From assembly GCA_004794655.1 (NCBI GenBank), contig SMMW01000037.1:1-64000 (forward strand): a stretch of DNA of 64,000 bases. Direction: 5' to 3'. Below are positions 1-13,385 of this stretch, piece after piece. The notes under the pieces were generated by a model, which was not told the origin of the DNA, ran no database searches, and worked only from the letters and a program-made list of their open reading frames with translations. This stretch comes from Marisa cornuarietis (Eukaryota > Mollusca > Gastropoda > Architaenioglossa > Ampullariidae). Position 1 is the first letter of the stretch. Every line of letters begins with the position of its first letter. The translations under genes and the position numbers were made by a program.

Positions 1-3000
1 ACACAGCAAACATCACACTAGTCGTAACACACTCCCTAGTCAATGTAGTTCCTAATAACACATCCTACAAACAGCACACGTCACACTAGTCGTAATACAC
101 TCCCTAGTCAATGTAGTTCCTAATAACACATCATACACACAACACACATCACACTAGTAATACACTCCCTAGTCAATGTAGTTCCTAATAACACATCCTA
201 CACACAGCACACATCACACTAGTGGTAATACACTCGCTAGTCAATGTAGTTCCTAATAACACATCCTACACACAGCACACATCACACTAGTCGTAATACA
301 CTCCCTAGTCAATGTAGTCCCTAATAACACATCCTACACACAGCACACATCACACTAGTCGTAATACACTCCCTAGTCAATGTAGTTCCTAATAACACAT
401 CCTACACACAGCACACATCACACTAGTCGTAATACACTCCCTAGTCAATGTAGTTCCTAATAACACATCCTACACACAGCACACATCACACTAGTCGTAA
501 TACACTCCCTAGTCAATGTAGTCCCTAATAACACATCCTACACACAGCACACATCACACAAGTCGTAATACACTCCCTAGTCAATGTAGTTCCTAATAAC
601 ACATCCTACACACAGCACACATCCCACTAGTCGTAATACACTCCTAGTCAATGTAGTTCCTAATAACACATCCTACACACAGCACACATCACACTAGTCG
701 TAATACACTCCCTAGTCAATGTAGTTCCTAATAACACATCCTACACACAGCACACATCACACAAGTCGTAATACACTCCCTAGTCAAATGTAGTTCCTAA
801 TAACACATCCTACACACAGCACACATCACACTAGTCGTAATACACTCCCTAGTCAATGTAGTTCCTAATAACACATCCTACACACAGCACACATCACACT
901 AGTCGTAATACACTCCCTAGTCAATGTAGTTCCTAATAACACATCCTACACACAGCACACATCACACAAGTCGTAATACACTCCCTAGTCAATGTAGTTC
1001 CTAATAACACATCCTACACACAGCACACATCACACTAGTCGTAATACACTCCCTAGTCAATGTAGTTCCTAATAACACATCCTACACACAGCACACATCA
1101 CACTAGTCGTAATACACTCCCTAGTCAATGTAGTTCCTAATAACACATCCTACACACAGCACACATCACACTAGTCGTAATACACTCCCTAGTCAATGTA
1201 GTTCCTAATAACACATCCTACACACAGCACACATCACACTAGTCGTAATACACTTCCTAGTCAATGTAGTCCCTAATAACACATCCTACACACAACACAC
1301 ATCACACTAGTCGTAATACACCCTAGTCAATGTAGTTCCTAATAACACATCCTACACACAGCACACATCACACTAGTCGTAATACACTTAGTCAATGTAG
1401 TTCCTAATAACACATCCTACACACAGCACACTAGTCGTAATACACTCCCTAGTCAATGTAGTTCCTAATAACACATCCTACACACACACACATCACACTA
1501 GTCGTAATACACTCCCTAGTCAATGTAGTTCCTAATAACACATCCTACACACAGCACACATCACACTAGTCGTAATACACTCCTAGTCAATGTAGTTCCT
1601 AATAACACATCCTACACACAGCACACATCACACTAGTCGTAATACACTCCTAGTCAATGTAGTTCCTAATAACACATCCTACACACAGCACACACATCAC
1701 ACTAGTCGTAATACACTCCCTAGTCAATGTAGTTCCTAATAACACATCCTACATCACACTAGTCGTAATACACTCCTAGTCAATGGTTCCTAATAACACA
1801 TCCTACACAGCACACATCACACTAGTCGTAATACACTCCCTAGTCAATGTAGTTCCTAATAACACATCCTACACACAGCACACATCACACTAGTCGTAAT
1901 ACACTCCCTAGTCAATGTAGTTCCTAATACATCCTACACACAGCACACATCACACTAGTCGTAATACACTCCCTAGTCAATGTAGTTCCTAATAACACAC
2001 CCTACACACAGCACATCACACTAGTCGTAATACACTCCCTAGTCAATGTAGTTCCTAATAACACATCCTACACACAGCACACATCACACTAGTCGTAACA
2101 CACTCCCTAGTCAATGTAGTTCCTAATAACACATCCTACACACAGCACACATCACACTAGTCGCAATACACTCCCTAGTCAATGTAGTTCCTAATAACAC
2201 ATCCTACACACACCACACATCACACTAGTCGTAATACACTCGCTAGTCAATGTAGTCCCTAATAACACATCCTACACACAGCACACATCACACTAGTCGT
2301 AATACACTCCCTAGTCAATGTAGTTTCTAATAACACATCCTACACACAGCACACACCACACTAGTCGTAATACACTCCCTAGTCAATGTAGTTCCTAATA
2401 ACACATCCTACACACAGCACACATCACACAAGTCGTAATACACTCCCTAGTCAATGTAGTCTCTAATAACACATCCTACACGAAGCACACTAATACACTT
2501 CCTAGTCAATGTAGTTCCTAATAACACATCCTACACACAGCACACATCACACTAGTCGTAATACACTGCCTAGTCAATGTAGTTCCTAATAACACATCCT
2601 ACACACAGCACACACCACACTAGTCGTAATACACTCCCTAGTCAATGTAGTTCCTAATAACACATCCTACACACAGCACACATCACACTAGTAGTAATAC
2701 ACTCCCTAGTCAATGTAGTTCCTAATAACACATCCTACACACAGCAACACATCACACTAGTCGTATTACACTCCCTAGTCAATGTAGTTCCTAATAACAC
2801 ATCCTACACACAGCACACATCACACTAGTCGTAACACACTCCCTAGTCAATGTAGTTCCTAATAACACATCCTACACACAGCACACATCACACTAGTGTA
2901 ATACACTCCTAGTCAATGTAGTTCCTAATAACACATCCTAATACAGCACACACCTAGTCAATGTAGTTCCTAATAACACATCCTACACACAGCACACATC

Positions 3001-6000
3001 ACACTAGTCGTAATACACTCCCTAGTAAATGTAGTTCCTAATAACACATCCTACACACAGCACACATCACACTAGTCGTAATACACTCCCTAGTCAATGT
3101 AGTCCCTAATAACACATCCTACACACAGCACACATCACACAAGTCGTAATACACTCCCTAGTCAATGTAGTTCCTAATAACACATCCTACACACAGCACA
3201 CATCCCACTAGTCGTAATACACTCCTAGTCAATGTAGTTCCTAATAACACATCCTACACACAGCACACATCACACTAGTCGTAATACACTCCCTAGTCAA
3301 TGTAGTTCCTAATAACACATCCTACACACAGCACACATCACACAAGTCGTAATACACTCCCTAGTCAATGTAGTTCCTAATAACACATCCTACACACAGC
3401 ACACATCACACTAGTCGTAATACACTCCCTAGTCAATGTAGTTCCTAATAACACATCCTACACACAGCACACATCACACTAGTCGTAATACACTCCCTAG
3501 TCAATGTAGTTCCTAATAACACATCCTACACACAGCACACATCCCACTAGTCGTAATACACTCCTAGTCAATGTAGTTCCTAATAACACATCCTACACAC
3601 AGCACACATCACACTAGTCGTAATACACTCCCTAGTCAATGTAGTTCCTAATAACACATCCTACACACAGCACACATCACACAAGTCGTAATACACTCCC
3701 TAGTCAATGTAGTTCCTAATAACACATCCTACACACATCACACTAGTCGTAATACACTCCCTAGTCAATGTAGTTCCTAATAACACATCCTACACACAGC
3801 ACACATCACACTAGTCGTAATACACTCCCTAGTCAATGTAGTTCCTAATAACACATCCTACACACAGCACACATCACACTAGTCGTAATACACTTCCTAG
3901 TCAATGTAGTCCCTAATAACACATCCTACACACAGCACACATCACACTAGTCGTAATACACTCATTAGTCAATGTAGTTCCTAATAACACATCCTACACA
4001 CAGCACACATCACACTAGTCGTAATACACTCCCTAGTCAATGTAGTTCCTAATAACACATCCTACACACAGCACACTAATACACTCCCTAGTCAATGTAG
4101 TTCCTAATAACACATCCTACACACAGCACACATCACACTAGTCGTAATACACTCCCTAGTCAATGTAGTTCCTAATAACACATCCTACACACAGCACACA
4201 TCACACTAGTCGTAATACACTCCCTAGTCAATGTAGTTCCTAATAACACATCCTACACACAGCACACATCACACTAGTCGTAATACACTCCCTAGTCAAT
4301 GTAGTTCCTAATAACACATCCTACACACAGCACACATCACACTAGTCGTAATACACTCCCTAGTCAATGTAGTTCCTAATAACACATCCTACACACAGCA
4401 CACATCACACTAGTCGTAATACACTCCCTAGTCAATGTAGTTCCTAATAACACATCCTACACACAGCACATCATCACACTAGTCATACACAGTAATCACA
4501 CTCCCTAGTCAATGTAGTTCACATAACACATCATCACACCTAATAACACATCCCACACAGCACACATCACACTAGTCGTACACACTCCCTAGTCAATGTA
4601 GTTCCTAATAACACATCCTACACACAGCACACATCACACTAGTCGTAATACACTCCCTAGTCAATGTAGTTCCTAATAACACATCCTACACACAGCACAC
4701 ATCACACTAGTCGTAATACACTCCCTAGTCAATGTAGTTCCTAATAACACATCCTACACACAGCACACATCACACTAGTCGTAATACACTCCCTAGTCAA
4801 TGTAGTTCCTAATAACACATCCTACACACAGCACACATCACACTAGTCGTAATACACTCCCTAGTCAATGTAGTTCCTAATAACACATCCTACACACAGC
4901 ACACATCACACTAGTCGTAATACACTCCCTAGTCAATGTGTTCCTAATAACACATCCTACACACAGCACACATCACACTAGTCGTAATACACTCCCAATG
5001 TAGTTCCTAATAACACATCCTACACACAGCACACTAGTCGTAATACACTCCCTAGTCAATGTAGTTCCTAATAACACATCCTACACACAGCACACATCAC
5101 ACTAGTCGTAATACACTCCCTAGTCAATGTAGTTCCTAATAACACATCCTACACACAGCACACATCACACTAGTCGTAATACACTCCCTAGTCAATGTAG
5201 TTCCTAATAACACATCCTACACACAGCACACATCACACTAGTCGTAATACACTCCCTAGTCAATGTAGTTCCTAATAACACATCCTACACACAGCACACA
5301 TCACACTAGTCGTATTACACTCCCTAGTCAATGTAGTTCCTAATAACACATCCTACACACAGCACACATCACACTAGTCGTAACACACTCCCTAGTCAAT
5401 GTAGTTCCTAATAACACATCCTACACACAGCACACATCACACTAGTCGTAATACTCTCCCTAGTCAATGTAGTCCCTAATAACACATCCTACACACAGCA
5501 CACATCACACTAGTCGTAATACACTCCCTAGTCAATGCAGTTCCTAATAACACATCCTACACACAGCACACATCACACTAGTCGTAATACACTCCCTAGT
5601 CAATGTAGTTCCTAATAACACATCCTACACACAGCACACATCACACTAGTCGTAATACACTCCCAAGTCAATGTAGTTCCTAATAACACATCCTACACAC
5701 AACACACATCACACTAGTCGTAATACACTCCCTAGTCAATGTAGTTCCTAATAACACATCCTACACACAGCACACATCACACTAGTCAATACACTCCCTA
5801 GTCAATGTAGTTCCTAATAACACATCCTACACACAGCACACATCACACTAGTCGTAATACACTCCCTAGTCAATGTAGTTCCTAATAACACATCCTACAC
5901 ACAGCACACATCACACTAGTCGTAACACACTCCCTAGTCAATGTAGTTCCTAATAACACATCCTACACACAGCACACATCACACTAGTCGTAATACACTC

Positions 6001-6715
6001 CCTAGTCAATGTAGTTCCTAATAACACATCCTACACACAGCACACATCACACTAGTCGTAATACACTCCCTAGTCAATGTAGTTCCTAATAACACATCCT
6101 ACACACAGCACACATCACACTAGTCGTAATACACTCCCTAGTCAATGTAGTTCCTAATAACACATCCTACACACAGCACACATCACACTAGTCGTAATAC
6201 ACTCCCTAGTCAATGTAGTTCCTAATAACACATCCTACACACAGCACACTAGTCGTAATACACTCCCTAGTCAATGTAGTTCCTAATAACACATCCTACA
6301 CACAGCACACATCACACAAGTCGTAATACACTCCCTAGTCAATGTAGTTCCTAATAACACATCCTACACACAGCACACATCACACTAGTCGTAATACACT
6401 CCCTAGTCAATGTAGTTCCTAATAACACATCCTACACACAGCACACTAGTCGTAATACACTCCCTAGTCAATGTAGTTCCTAATAACACATCCTACACAC
6501 AGCACACATCACACTAGTCGTAATACACTCCCTAGTCAATGTAGTTCCTAATAACACATCCTACACACAGCACACATCACACTAGTCGTAATACACTCCC
6601 TAGTCAATGTAGTTCCTAATAACACATCCTACACACAGCACACTAGTCGTAATACATTCCCTAGTCAATGTAGTTCCTAATAACACATCATACACACAGC
6701 ACACATCACACTAGG
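1..6715. repeat. 68-bp satellite tandem array (about 98 copies)
   Basis: The whole stretch is a head-to-tail array of one AT-rich 68-bp unit containing ACTAGTCGTAATACACTCCC and CTAGTCAATGTAGTTCC. The unit length was measured by register: the same word recurs at 361 and 429. Most copies differ by only one or two bases (ACAAGT for ACTAGT, GTCCC for GTTCC, one C lost in ACTCCC). A few are truncated or scrambled, for example near 2490, 2945 and 4470-4560. The array continues past the window start and ends at 6715, where unique sequence begins. No open reading frame or gene is present. Homogeneity points to ongoing unequal exchange; whether it is centromeric, subtelomeric or interstitial cannot be told from here. 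Confidence 0.98.
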
Positions 6716-7934
6716 GCGACGAATGAGCCCCAGCACACACAAAAGTTCACTGGTCAACAAAAGTCAAGGAGACATGATGCCCGCAGAACTGCTCCGATTG
6801 TCAAGACTGCTTCTTAAAAGAAATCGAAGCCACGGAAACCAAAGAGGCAGCGTATTCCAAACGCAAGATGGCAGGCCCATCAAAAAGATGCACAACCACA
6901 AGTCCAGCACGAGGAAGACGCCAGTTAGGCGAAGGGACATCACTCTATACACACACATACACAGTTGCTAGGGACAACATCTTGAGACATAGATTCTGCT
7001 GAACCAGCATGTCTTATAGTGAAGCTCAACTACACACTCACCAGCCGCGCGGTCATAGGCGTGTAACGGGATGTTTGGGGCCTTCTAGTCAGGATGGTAA
7101 CCTACACCACACTAGTACCCGAGGCTCTCACGGCTATCGACACGGTCCAGTGAAGTGGACACCGGAAATAAGTGATGTCCCCCCTTCCCCACCTCGACCC
7201 GTGTCGTCCTTTTACTTATAAGGTTTTTTTTGTTGGTTTTTTTTTTCCTGAAAGGTGAGTTCGCCGAAAGGTAAGGTCGGTGATCCCGCTGTTAGTCGTC
7301 TGTGTGTGTGAAGCCGGGTACAGGGCGGTTGAAGTGTCGTCTCACGTAGTACCCGGGAGGTACTTGTCAGGTGCTATAGTTACTGCTTTCAATGCTGGTG
7401 AAACATTCCCACGGCCTCAAGGTGTCCATCGAATTTTTTTCTTCTTCTTATCTGTGTATCCTTACTCCTGCAACCCGAGCAAAAAAGCGTAACTAAATCG
7501 TATGTTCATTTCCTACCCCGGGTGGCATCCGTTCGCAACCTTAACGCAATCTATGATTTATGTTTCAAAGGCCCGTGCAATCCTACAGTTTGATTAGGAC
7601 GAAATGAAGTAGCATTTCAGAGGTGCGAAGCTGATTTCGCGAACATATTAGTCACCCAAGGGGTGGGAGAAGCTACCGCTGAAACACTGCTCGATGGGTG
7701 TCTTCTGCTCTGTTAGATGTTAAATCGCTAAACGAGTCTAGATGCTATAAATCCATTGGTGGGTGTTGGGGAGGGAAGAGAGGACGCTGCAAAAAAAAAA
7801 TAATAATAATAATAATAAAATTTAAAAAAAATAAGAAGCATGTTTGCATTTTCTCTCATTTGTTGAAATGCTTTAAATTAGGATTGCTTAGAGAATTTTC
7901 TCCCTAACGAAGAAGCGCACTTAAGCCTTACACA

Positions 7935-7966
<32 letters not shown>

Positions 7967-9497
7967 CACGTGTAAACAGGCGCGCGCGTCTTTCTTCCGT
8001 TTTTGATGTTTGCTCTTGAAAGTCACCCTCCTTTGCCTCTGCAGCAACAGTGCTGTGTCCTAAAACAGGCTTCACTGGACTTCCTGTCCATATCCCATAA
8101 TCCTGCGGTGTTTTGTGGATTGTCCTGAGCGCCATGGTCAGGCTGACTTCATCATCGACAGCAAACAAAGAGAGCGAGACACCACATGTTCTGCTTTCTC
8201 CCAACGGATCCTCTCCTGGCTACCACAGTCGGGCCATGGTGTGGCGACTACCGGCCTCTTAAAGGCCTACTAGAGTGTCAAATCGTTATCACGTGACTAG
8301 AGATTCAGTCATTAAAGATACTGAAATTTGATCGCAAGACTCCAATCGCCATCTTCCTCGGGAAATAAAAGATCAAAACAATTATTGTCGTATTGCTAGC
8401 CAATGAAGCTGTCGTCAATACAACAGCCGAAATTTACACACTTCTTCCTTTCCATTTAAATAACCAAGTCTTTGGAATGAGATAATTGTCATCATTGTAT
8501 TGTCACTACTGCCATCCAGATCTCGAGTCCATACAACAATTGTCGTTTTTTTAAAAAAAAATTTCATTTACATTACCAGTCACCCGTTCCATAATTTTTC
8601 ATATTTAGTTTATCTGAAAAACGAAGATAAATTTATGTATTTTGTAGGAATTATAACTTAAGAATACCTTCATTCCTGATCTTTAAACTTTCATGTTTTA
8701 TTCGCTCTTGCCTTGACTCGAACTCTGCGAAACAAAAAAAAATTGTTGCATCTTTAATTGTTATTCATTCTTCTCAAAATTCTTATCTTTAAACTTTTCT
8801 AACAACAAAAAAACAACAAAACGTTGAGTGCCAATGACACGTCTGCTGTGCAGGGCTGTCCTTCGTGTGACTGTCCACTTGACCACCAGACGACTTTAGG
8901 CAGAAGGCAGGTAATCACAGACTCGAGTCCCTACAGGTGAACGCGTCCTTTTCATCCAGGTGCAAACATGATGGCTCCAGCAGCACGAGACCCTTCACAC
9001 ACGCAAACACACACGCGGTTGTAGGTTGTCCCCATTCCCCCCACCACCACCAGCTCCTGGCTGAACAACACTATCAAAAAATCAATCGTCTTGCACACGA
9101 GTTCTTGGCCAGAATTTGGGTTTTTTGAATCCCTTCCGAACCGATTTTCATATTTGCACACGGCTCTGACGTCTGTTTGGCAGGTAAGGAGGTGGGGGAA
9201 GGGAATCAGGAGGAGAGACAGAGAGTCAAACAGACGGAGAGACAGAAAAAAAGACAAATATATGGAACTGCCATAGACAGTAAAGATAAACATATCAATT
9301 ACATGAATCCCAAACAACTTGCAACATATAAAATCACGCAACACAGTTTCTTCAAGAACTATGTTTATTATTAATAATTTTATTATTACTGAACTGGGAT
9401 GTAGACATGTTATGTAATTTTATTGTCTGTGTTGATGTTTTGCATAAACGTTACTGTCAGCAAAGAGAAATTTCCTAAAAAGGATTTATAAAGATCT
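6716..9497. other. Intergenic, no gene seen
   Basis: Unique sequence after the satellite. Short ORFs on both strands show no family motif, signal peptide or splice-linked continuation. It holds an A-rich/AAT run near 7790-7825 and a CACG/CA microsatellite at about 7930-7970. I see nothing else that can be supported. Confidence 0.6.
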
Positions 9498-9499
9498 AC

Positions 9500-9745
9500 T
9501 GAGTGGATGGCCGAGTAGTTAGTCCGCTGGCATCCGAACTGAGAGGCGCAAGGGTTCGAAACCCGAGTAGCGCAGCTCACTTCCCCCTGTCGACTCAGCT
9601 AGCGGGAATGGTTACCGGACTCCAAAGAGGATTGGGGAAGGCAAGGCAGCGAGAGAGATGAGAGGGGAACCACCCTCACATACAGCTGACCCCGAGAAAA
9701 GTGAGGTCTCTAACACCTCACACCCCTAACGACCTGAAAAACATC
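9500..9745 (+). mobile_element. tRNA-derived SINE
   Basis: A tRNA-like head carries a pol III A box (TGGCCGAGTAGTTAG, from 9508) and a B box (GGTTCGAAACC, 9553-9563). It is followed by an unrelated body with AGTGAGGTCTCTAACACC and a tail near ACGACCTGAAAA. The same body occurs downstream of tRNA-like heads at about 23636 and, inverted, at about 56850, so this is a dispersed family and not a tRNA gene. Confidence 0.8.
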
Positions 9746-9749
9746 ATGG

Positions 9750-10047
9750 AACGACCTTCTTTACTGTATTATAAGTAACGAAGCAAGATATATGATATCT
9801 TAAATCCTCTGTTTTGTAGTGATATGCAAATTATTTCACATGCACTTTCTTTTAATGTGAGGTCCTCTATTGTTTATTCATCCTACCTTTCCCTCACTCC
9901 TCAGACCTACCTTTATACAACCTACTCTTGTACTAAGGATGCGCATACCAGCGATGGACAGCGACAAGAAAATAAAAGCCCTCTTCAGCAGGAGACAGGA
10001 GAGAAGATACCGCCCTTGAATAGAGTCGAGCTCACGTCAGGGTCTGC

Positions 10048-10078
<31 letters not shown>

Positions 10079-12700
10079 CCGCTTGCGACAAGAAATGACG
10101 AACGTAGACACAAAGAAACAATCCAAACCACATGACATCAACCATGTTACGAGCGAAATACGGTTAACAGTATGCAGTGTTTATATCCTTCACTCCAAAG
10201 TCCAACCTTCGAGCAGATTCATTTAAAAAACTGTCAGTGGTTGCTATTAATAACTCAGTCGTCTGCACACGTCACGGAATGTGATTTTTGTTAGCACGCA
10301 GGTGTCTCATCGGCCTGTCAGACATCATTCTTTACCTGTTTAAGCACAGGTAAGCACGCTGATGGCGCTGCACGAGGAAATCATGACTCATCTTCGCATA
10401 ACTGCACAAAGTATGTGTTTGGGGAGGAGGAGGAGGAGGAGGGGGGATAGCTGGGGGGGTGTAGCCGAGGAAGAAAAAAAAAAGCAAAATGAATAGCTGT
10501 CGGGAATTTCACTGGCGATGACACAGACGACGTGGCGCGGCGTTGTTGACCTTTTGGTTCATCACAAGACTTTGCTGCATTCATATGCAGTTTTCGAACA
10601 CAAGTGCAGAGATACATATCTAAATATGAAGAGAAACACTCGTAGATTTATGCCACGTCAGGTGCCTTTCATCTGTGATACACACATACCAGCCTATCAG
10701 CATTTTTACATATGTACGTACACAAGTAGGCACAAAAATTCAAACTACCTCAAGCAGAAAATTAAGCCGAGGGCATTAGACCCGATATCTCCATTCGCAG
10801 ACATGATCAAAATATCACAATGCTGATATCATAGATGCTTGCAAGAATGTATGTATAACATTCTCTCCTAGCATACATCATGTATACTGCCTTTTTTTAA
10901 AAAAAGTTTGTTTAGGATAGATGTATACATGTTTATACATTTGTGCGTGTGTGTGTGTGTGTGTATATTACAGGCTGTCACATGGGTGACCTACTGAAAG
11001 GGGCGTAAAAGAGACCCCACCACCACTGCTACTTCATCACCCGCTTCTCTCTCTCTCACCTGTCGTGGGAGGTAGGGGGAGGGACATGATGCGATGTATT
11101 TGCAGTTAAAGTAGGTGGACGTGAGAGATTTCGTCAGCTGGTGTAACAGTGTCTTTAACTTCTTTTTAATATTGTCATGTGTGTGTGTGTGTGTGTGTGT
11201 GCGCGCGCACGTTTGCACACCAGCACACGTTCTCTCTGCATCAGCAGCACACAGTGCAAAGGTGAAATGTTGTCACCGGGTCAAGCGGACGTCACATGGT
11301 CAGATCAATTCCATTTTTTTTTATATTCCACACTAGTGGCACAGCATGACATCTTGAATGGCTGCACCAGACTTTCCTTTCCCCCCCCCCCCCGTCGCAC
11401 ACCTGTTGAGGCCTGGATGCCAGCTACAAACTTAAGTGATTCGCACATTGTAGCCGAACACCCAACTTGAAAAAGGACTTCATGGGAAAATCCACTTACA
11501 CTGATCTGTGCCCCATAACCAACCCTACTCGACAGCAACCGACACTACATGTATTCCTAAAAAAAATTTCTTCTTTATTTTGAAAGTCGAGAGTCTCGGC
11601 TTTTAAAAATGCCGCCGCCTCGGTACACTTCAGCAGATGCTACTGAGAGAAGAGAGGGACTCGAGTCACTGGCGCGTGTCAATATGGACAGACGGCTGGT
11701 CACGCCTCACACATATCCTTCCCCCGACCTGTCAGTTGGTGGGGGGAGGGGGGGTCACGGATGAGACTCTCCGGGACTCGCGCGTTCAGTTTTCTCACGC
11801 CCTGATTCTGTTTAATCGTCTCGGGTAGGCATTTAAACTGCCAGCGAGACTCTAGATGTCATGTTGACGACAAAAATGCTTCGATCATCTGCACTGAGTG
11901 GTCAAGTACCTCAGAATTCTCTTTCTTTGTATACACCTGTGTGCGCGCGCATGATAGCTAGCGACAGCGCGCGGGGAAGGGGAGAGTATGCTTTCTGGTC
12001 GGGTGGATAGTTGATTCAGTTGACTTCATTGTTAAAATAACTTGTGTTGGCTTCCACGTCTCTTCCCGCGTGTGAACTGGGTTACCTGCTCTTCACCGAC
12101 GCGGTTTGGGAGGAAATCAGAGACTAGTTCCTTTTGTCGGAGCAACAATCCAAGGGAGCGCCAACGGAATCGAAGAAAGGCGGGATTTAAAAGGGGTGGG
12201 CGCTGACTCATTCAACTGGCATTCGGTCCGCGATGTCCTCCCGTCTTAATAATGCGGGTGGATACGTCAAACTCTCCCGTACCCACAGAACTGCTGATGC
12301 GAGGAAATGAAAAACCTTAGCGAAAAAATATTCTTCGAAATATCTCATACCAACAGGTACAAAAATCGGACACATTCTGTGTCAGAATGAATGGAATGCT
12401 GAGTCGGAGCAGAGTCCACTCCAACGTTGAAGGGTTGCTTTTGTTGTTGTTTTTGAAAGGAGAAAGTGCTTCCACCCGAGGCAATCTCGCACGGAGAAGG
12501 GATGCTTGCTGTTTTGCTGGTATCTATGCTAAGTCAGCAAGTGAGTTTATGTTGTGGAGAGATAGTCTCACCCTGTAAGGGGAGGCCACATTTAGAGGGA
12601 CATTTCAAAAGCCACAGCACCCACCTTCCTTGCCCCAGCCAAGTTGAGTATGATACACTATATATAAGCTAGTGCTTACAGCAACACCATTACACCCCGA
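9750..12700. other. Intergenic, microsatellites only
   Basis: No gene is recognised. Simple repeats include (AAC)n at 10047-10079, (TG)n at about 10946-10965 and (TG)n/(CG)n at 11177-11210. ORFs here are short and low complexity. Confidence 0.55.
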
Positions 12701-12885
12701 AGATGCGCTGACTACCCGCCTCGAGAGCCGTGTGACAGGTTCACTTCCCTAAGTTGACCCTGCTGTAACTACAGACTGTCATAGAAGTCTGTGCCTGTGA
12801 CTTTTAGAGGATTGAGGAAGGTAAGGTAGCATCATAGCGAAAACTAGTCCAGCCCCGCAACCAAGTGTCATATCCAACGAGAAAT
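12700..12885 (+). mobile_element. Degenerate SINE-like fragment
   Basis: A weak match in layout to the SINE at 9500: a tRNA-like segment containing CCGTGTGACAGGTTCACTTCCC, then a body with TTTTAGAGGATTGAGGAAGG that parallels CTCCAAAGAGGATTGGGGAAGG in the better copy. The boxes are eroded and the boundaries approximate. Confidence 0.4.
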
Positions 12886-13172
12886 TACTTGTGCTGAAGG
12901 CGAAATTCATACATAATGACTATCAAAACACTGTTTACTGCACTAAAATATCCTCTTGAGGATCGTCACACTCTCACCTGTAACTATAAGTTACAAAAGA
13001 CAAATGTTTAACGTAAATAGCGTGTTTATTGGTAATTATAATAATTAACAAAAAAGTAATCAAAAGTCGGCGAAAGAAGCGAGATCATTACATAATACGT
13101 TAAAAACGTAATCCAACAAAACAACAGGAAATAGCGAATACTTCATGTGTGCAAATAATCATGTTAACCTCG

Positions 13173-13385
13173 TGTACAAGATGCTACAACATAAACATCC
13201 TAAATATCACTTATCACACTACAACACAAGCATTCTAAATATCACTTATCACACTACAACATAAACATCCTAAATATCACTTATCACACTACAACACAAG
13301 CATCCTAAATATCACATCACACTACAACACAAGTATATCACACTACAACATAAACATCCTCAATATCACTTATCACACTACCTCA
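13173..13385. repeat. Tandem repeat, about 37-bp unit
   Basis: About six imperfect copies of a unit reading ACTACAACACAAGCATCC then TAAATATCACTTATCAC; some copies read ATAAACATCC and some lack the TTATCAC part. It is a local minisatellite with no coding content. Confidence 0.85.

Noticed and set aside
1..6715. CRISPR-like regular repeat array
   Set aside because: There are no unique spacers; the whole 68-bp unit repeats, so it is a eukaryotic satellite.
9505..9570. tRNA gene
   Set aside because: The A and B boxes are present but the cloverleaf is imperfect and the head is fused to a repeated SINE body.
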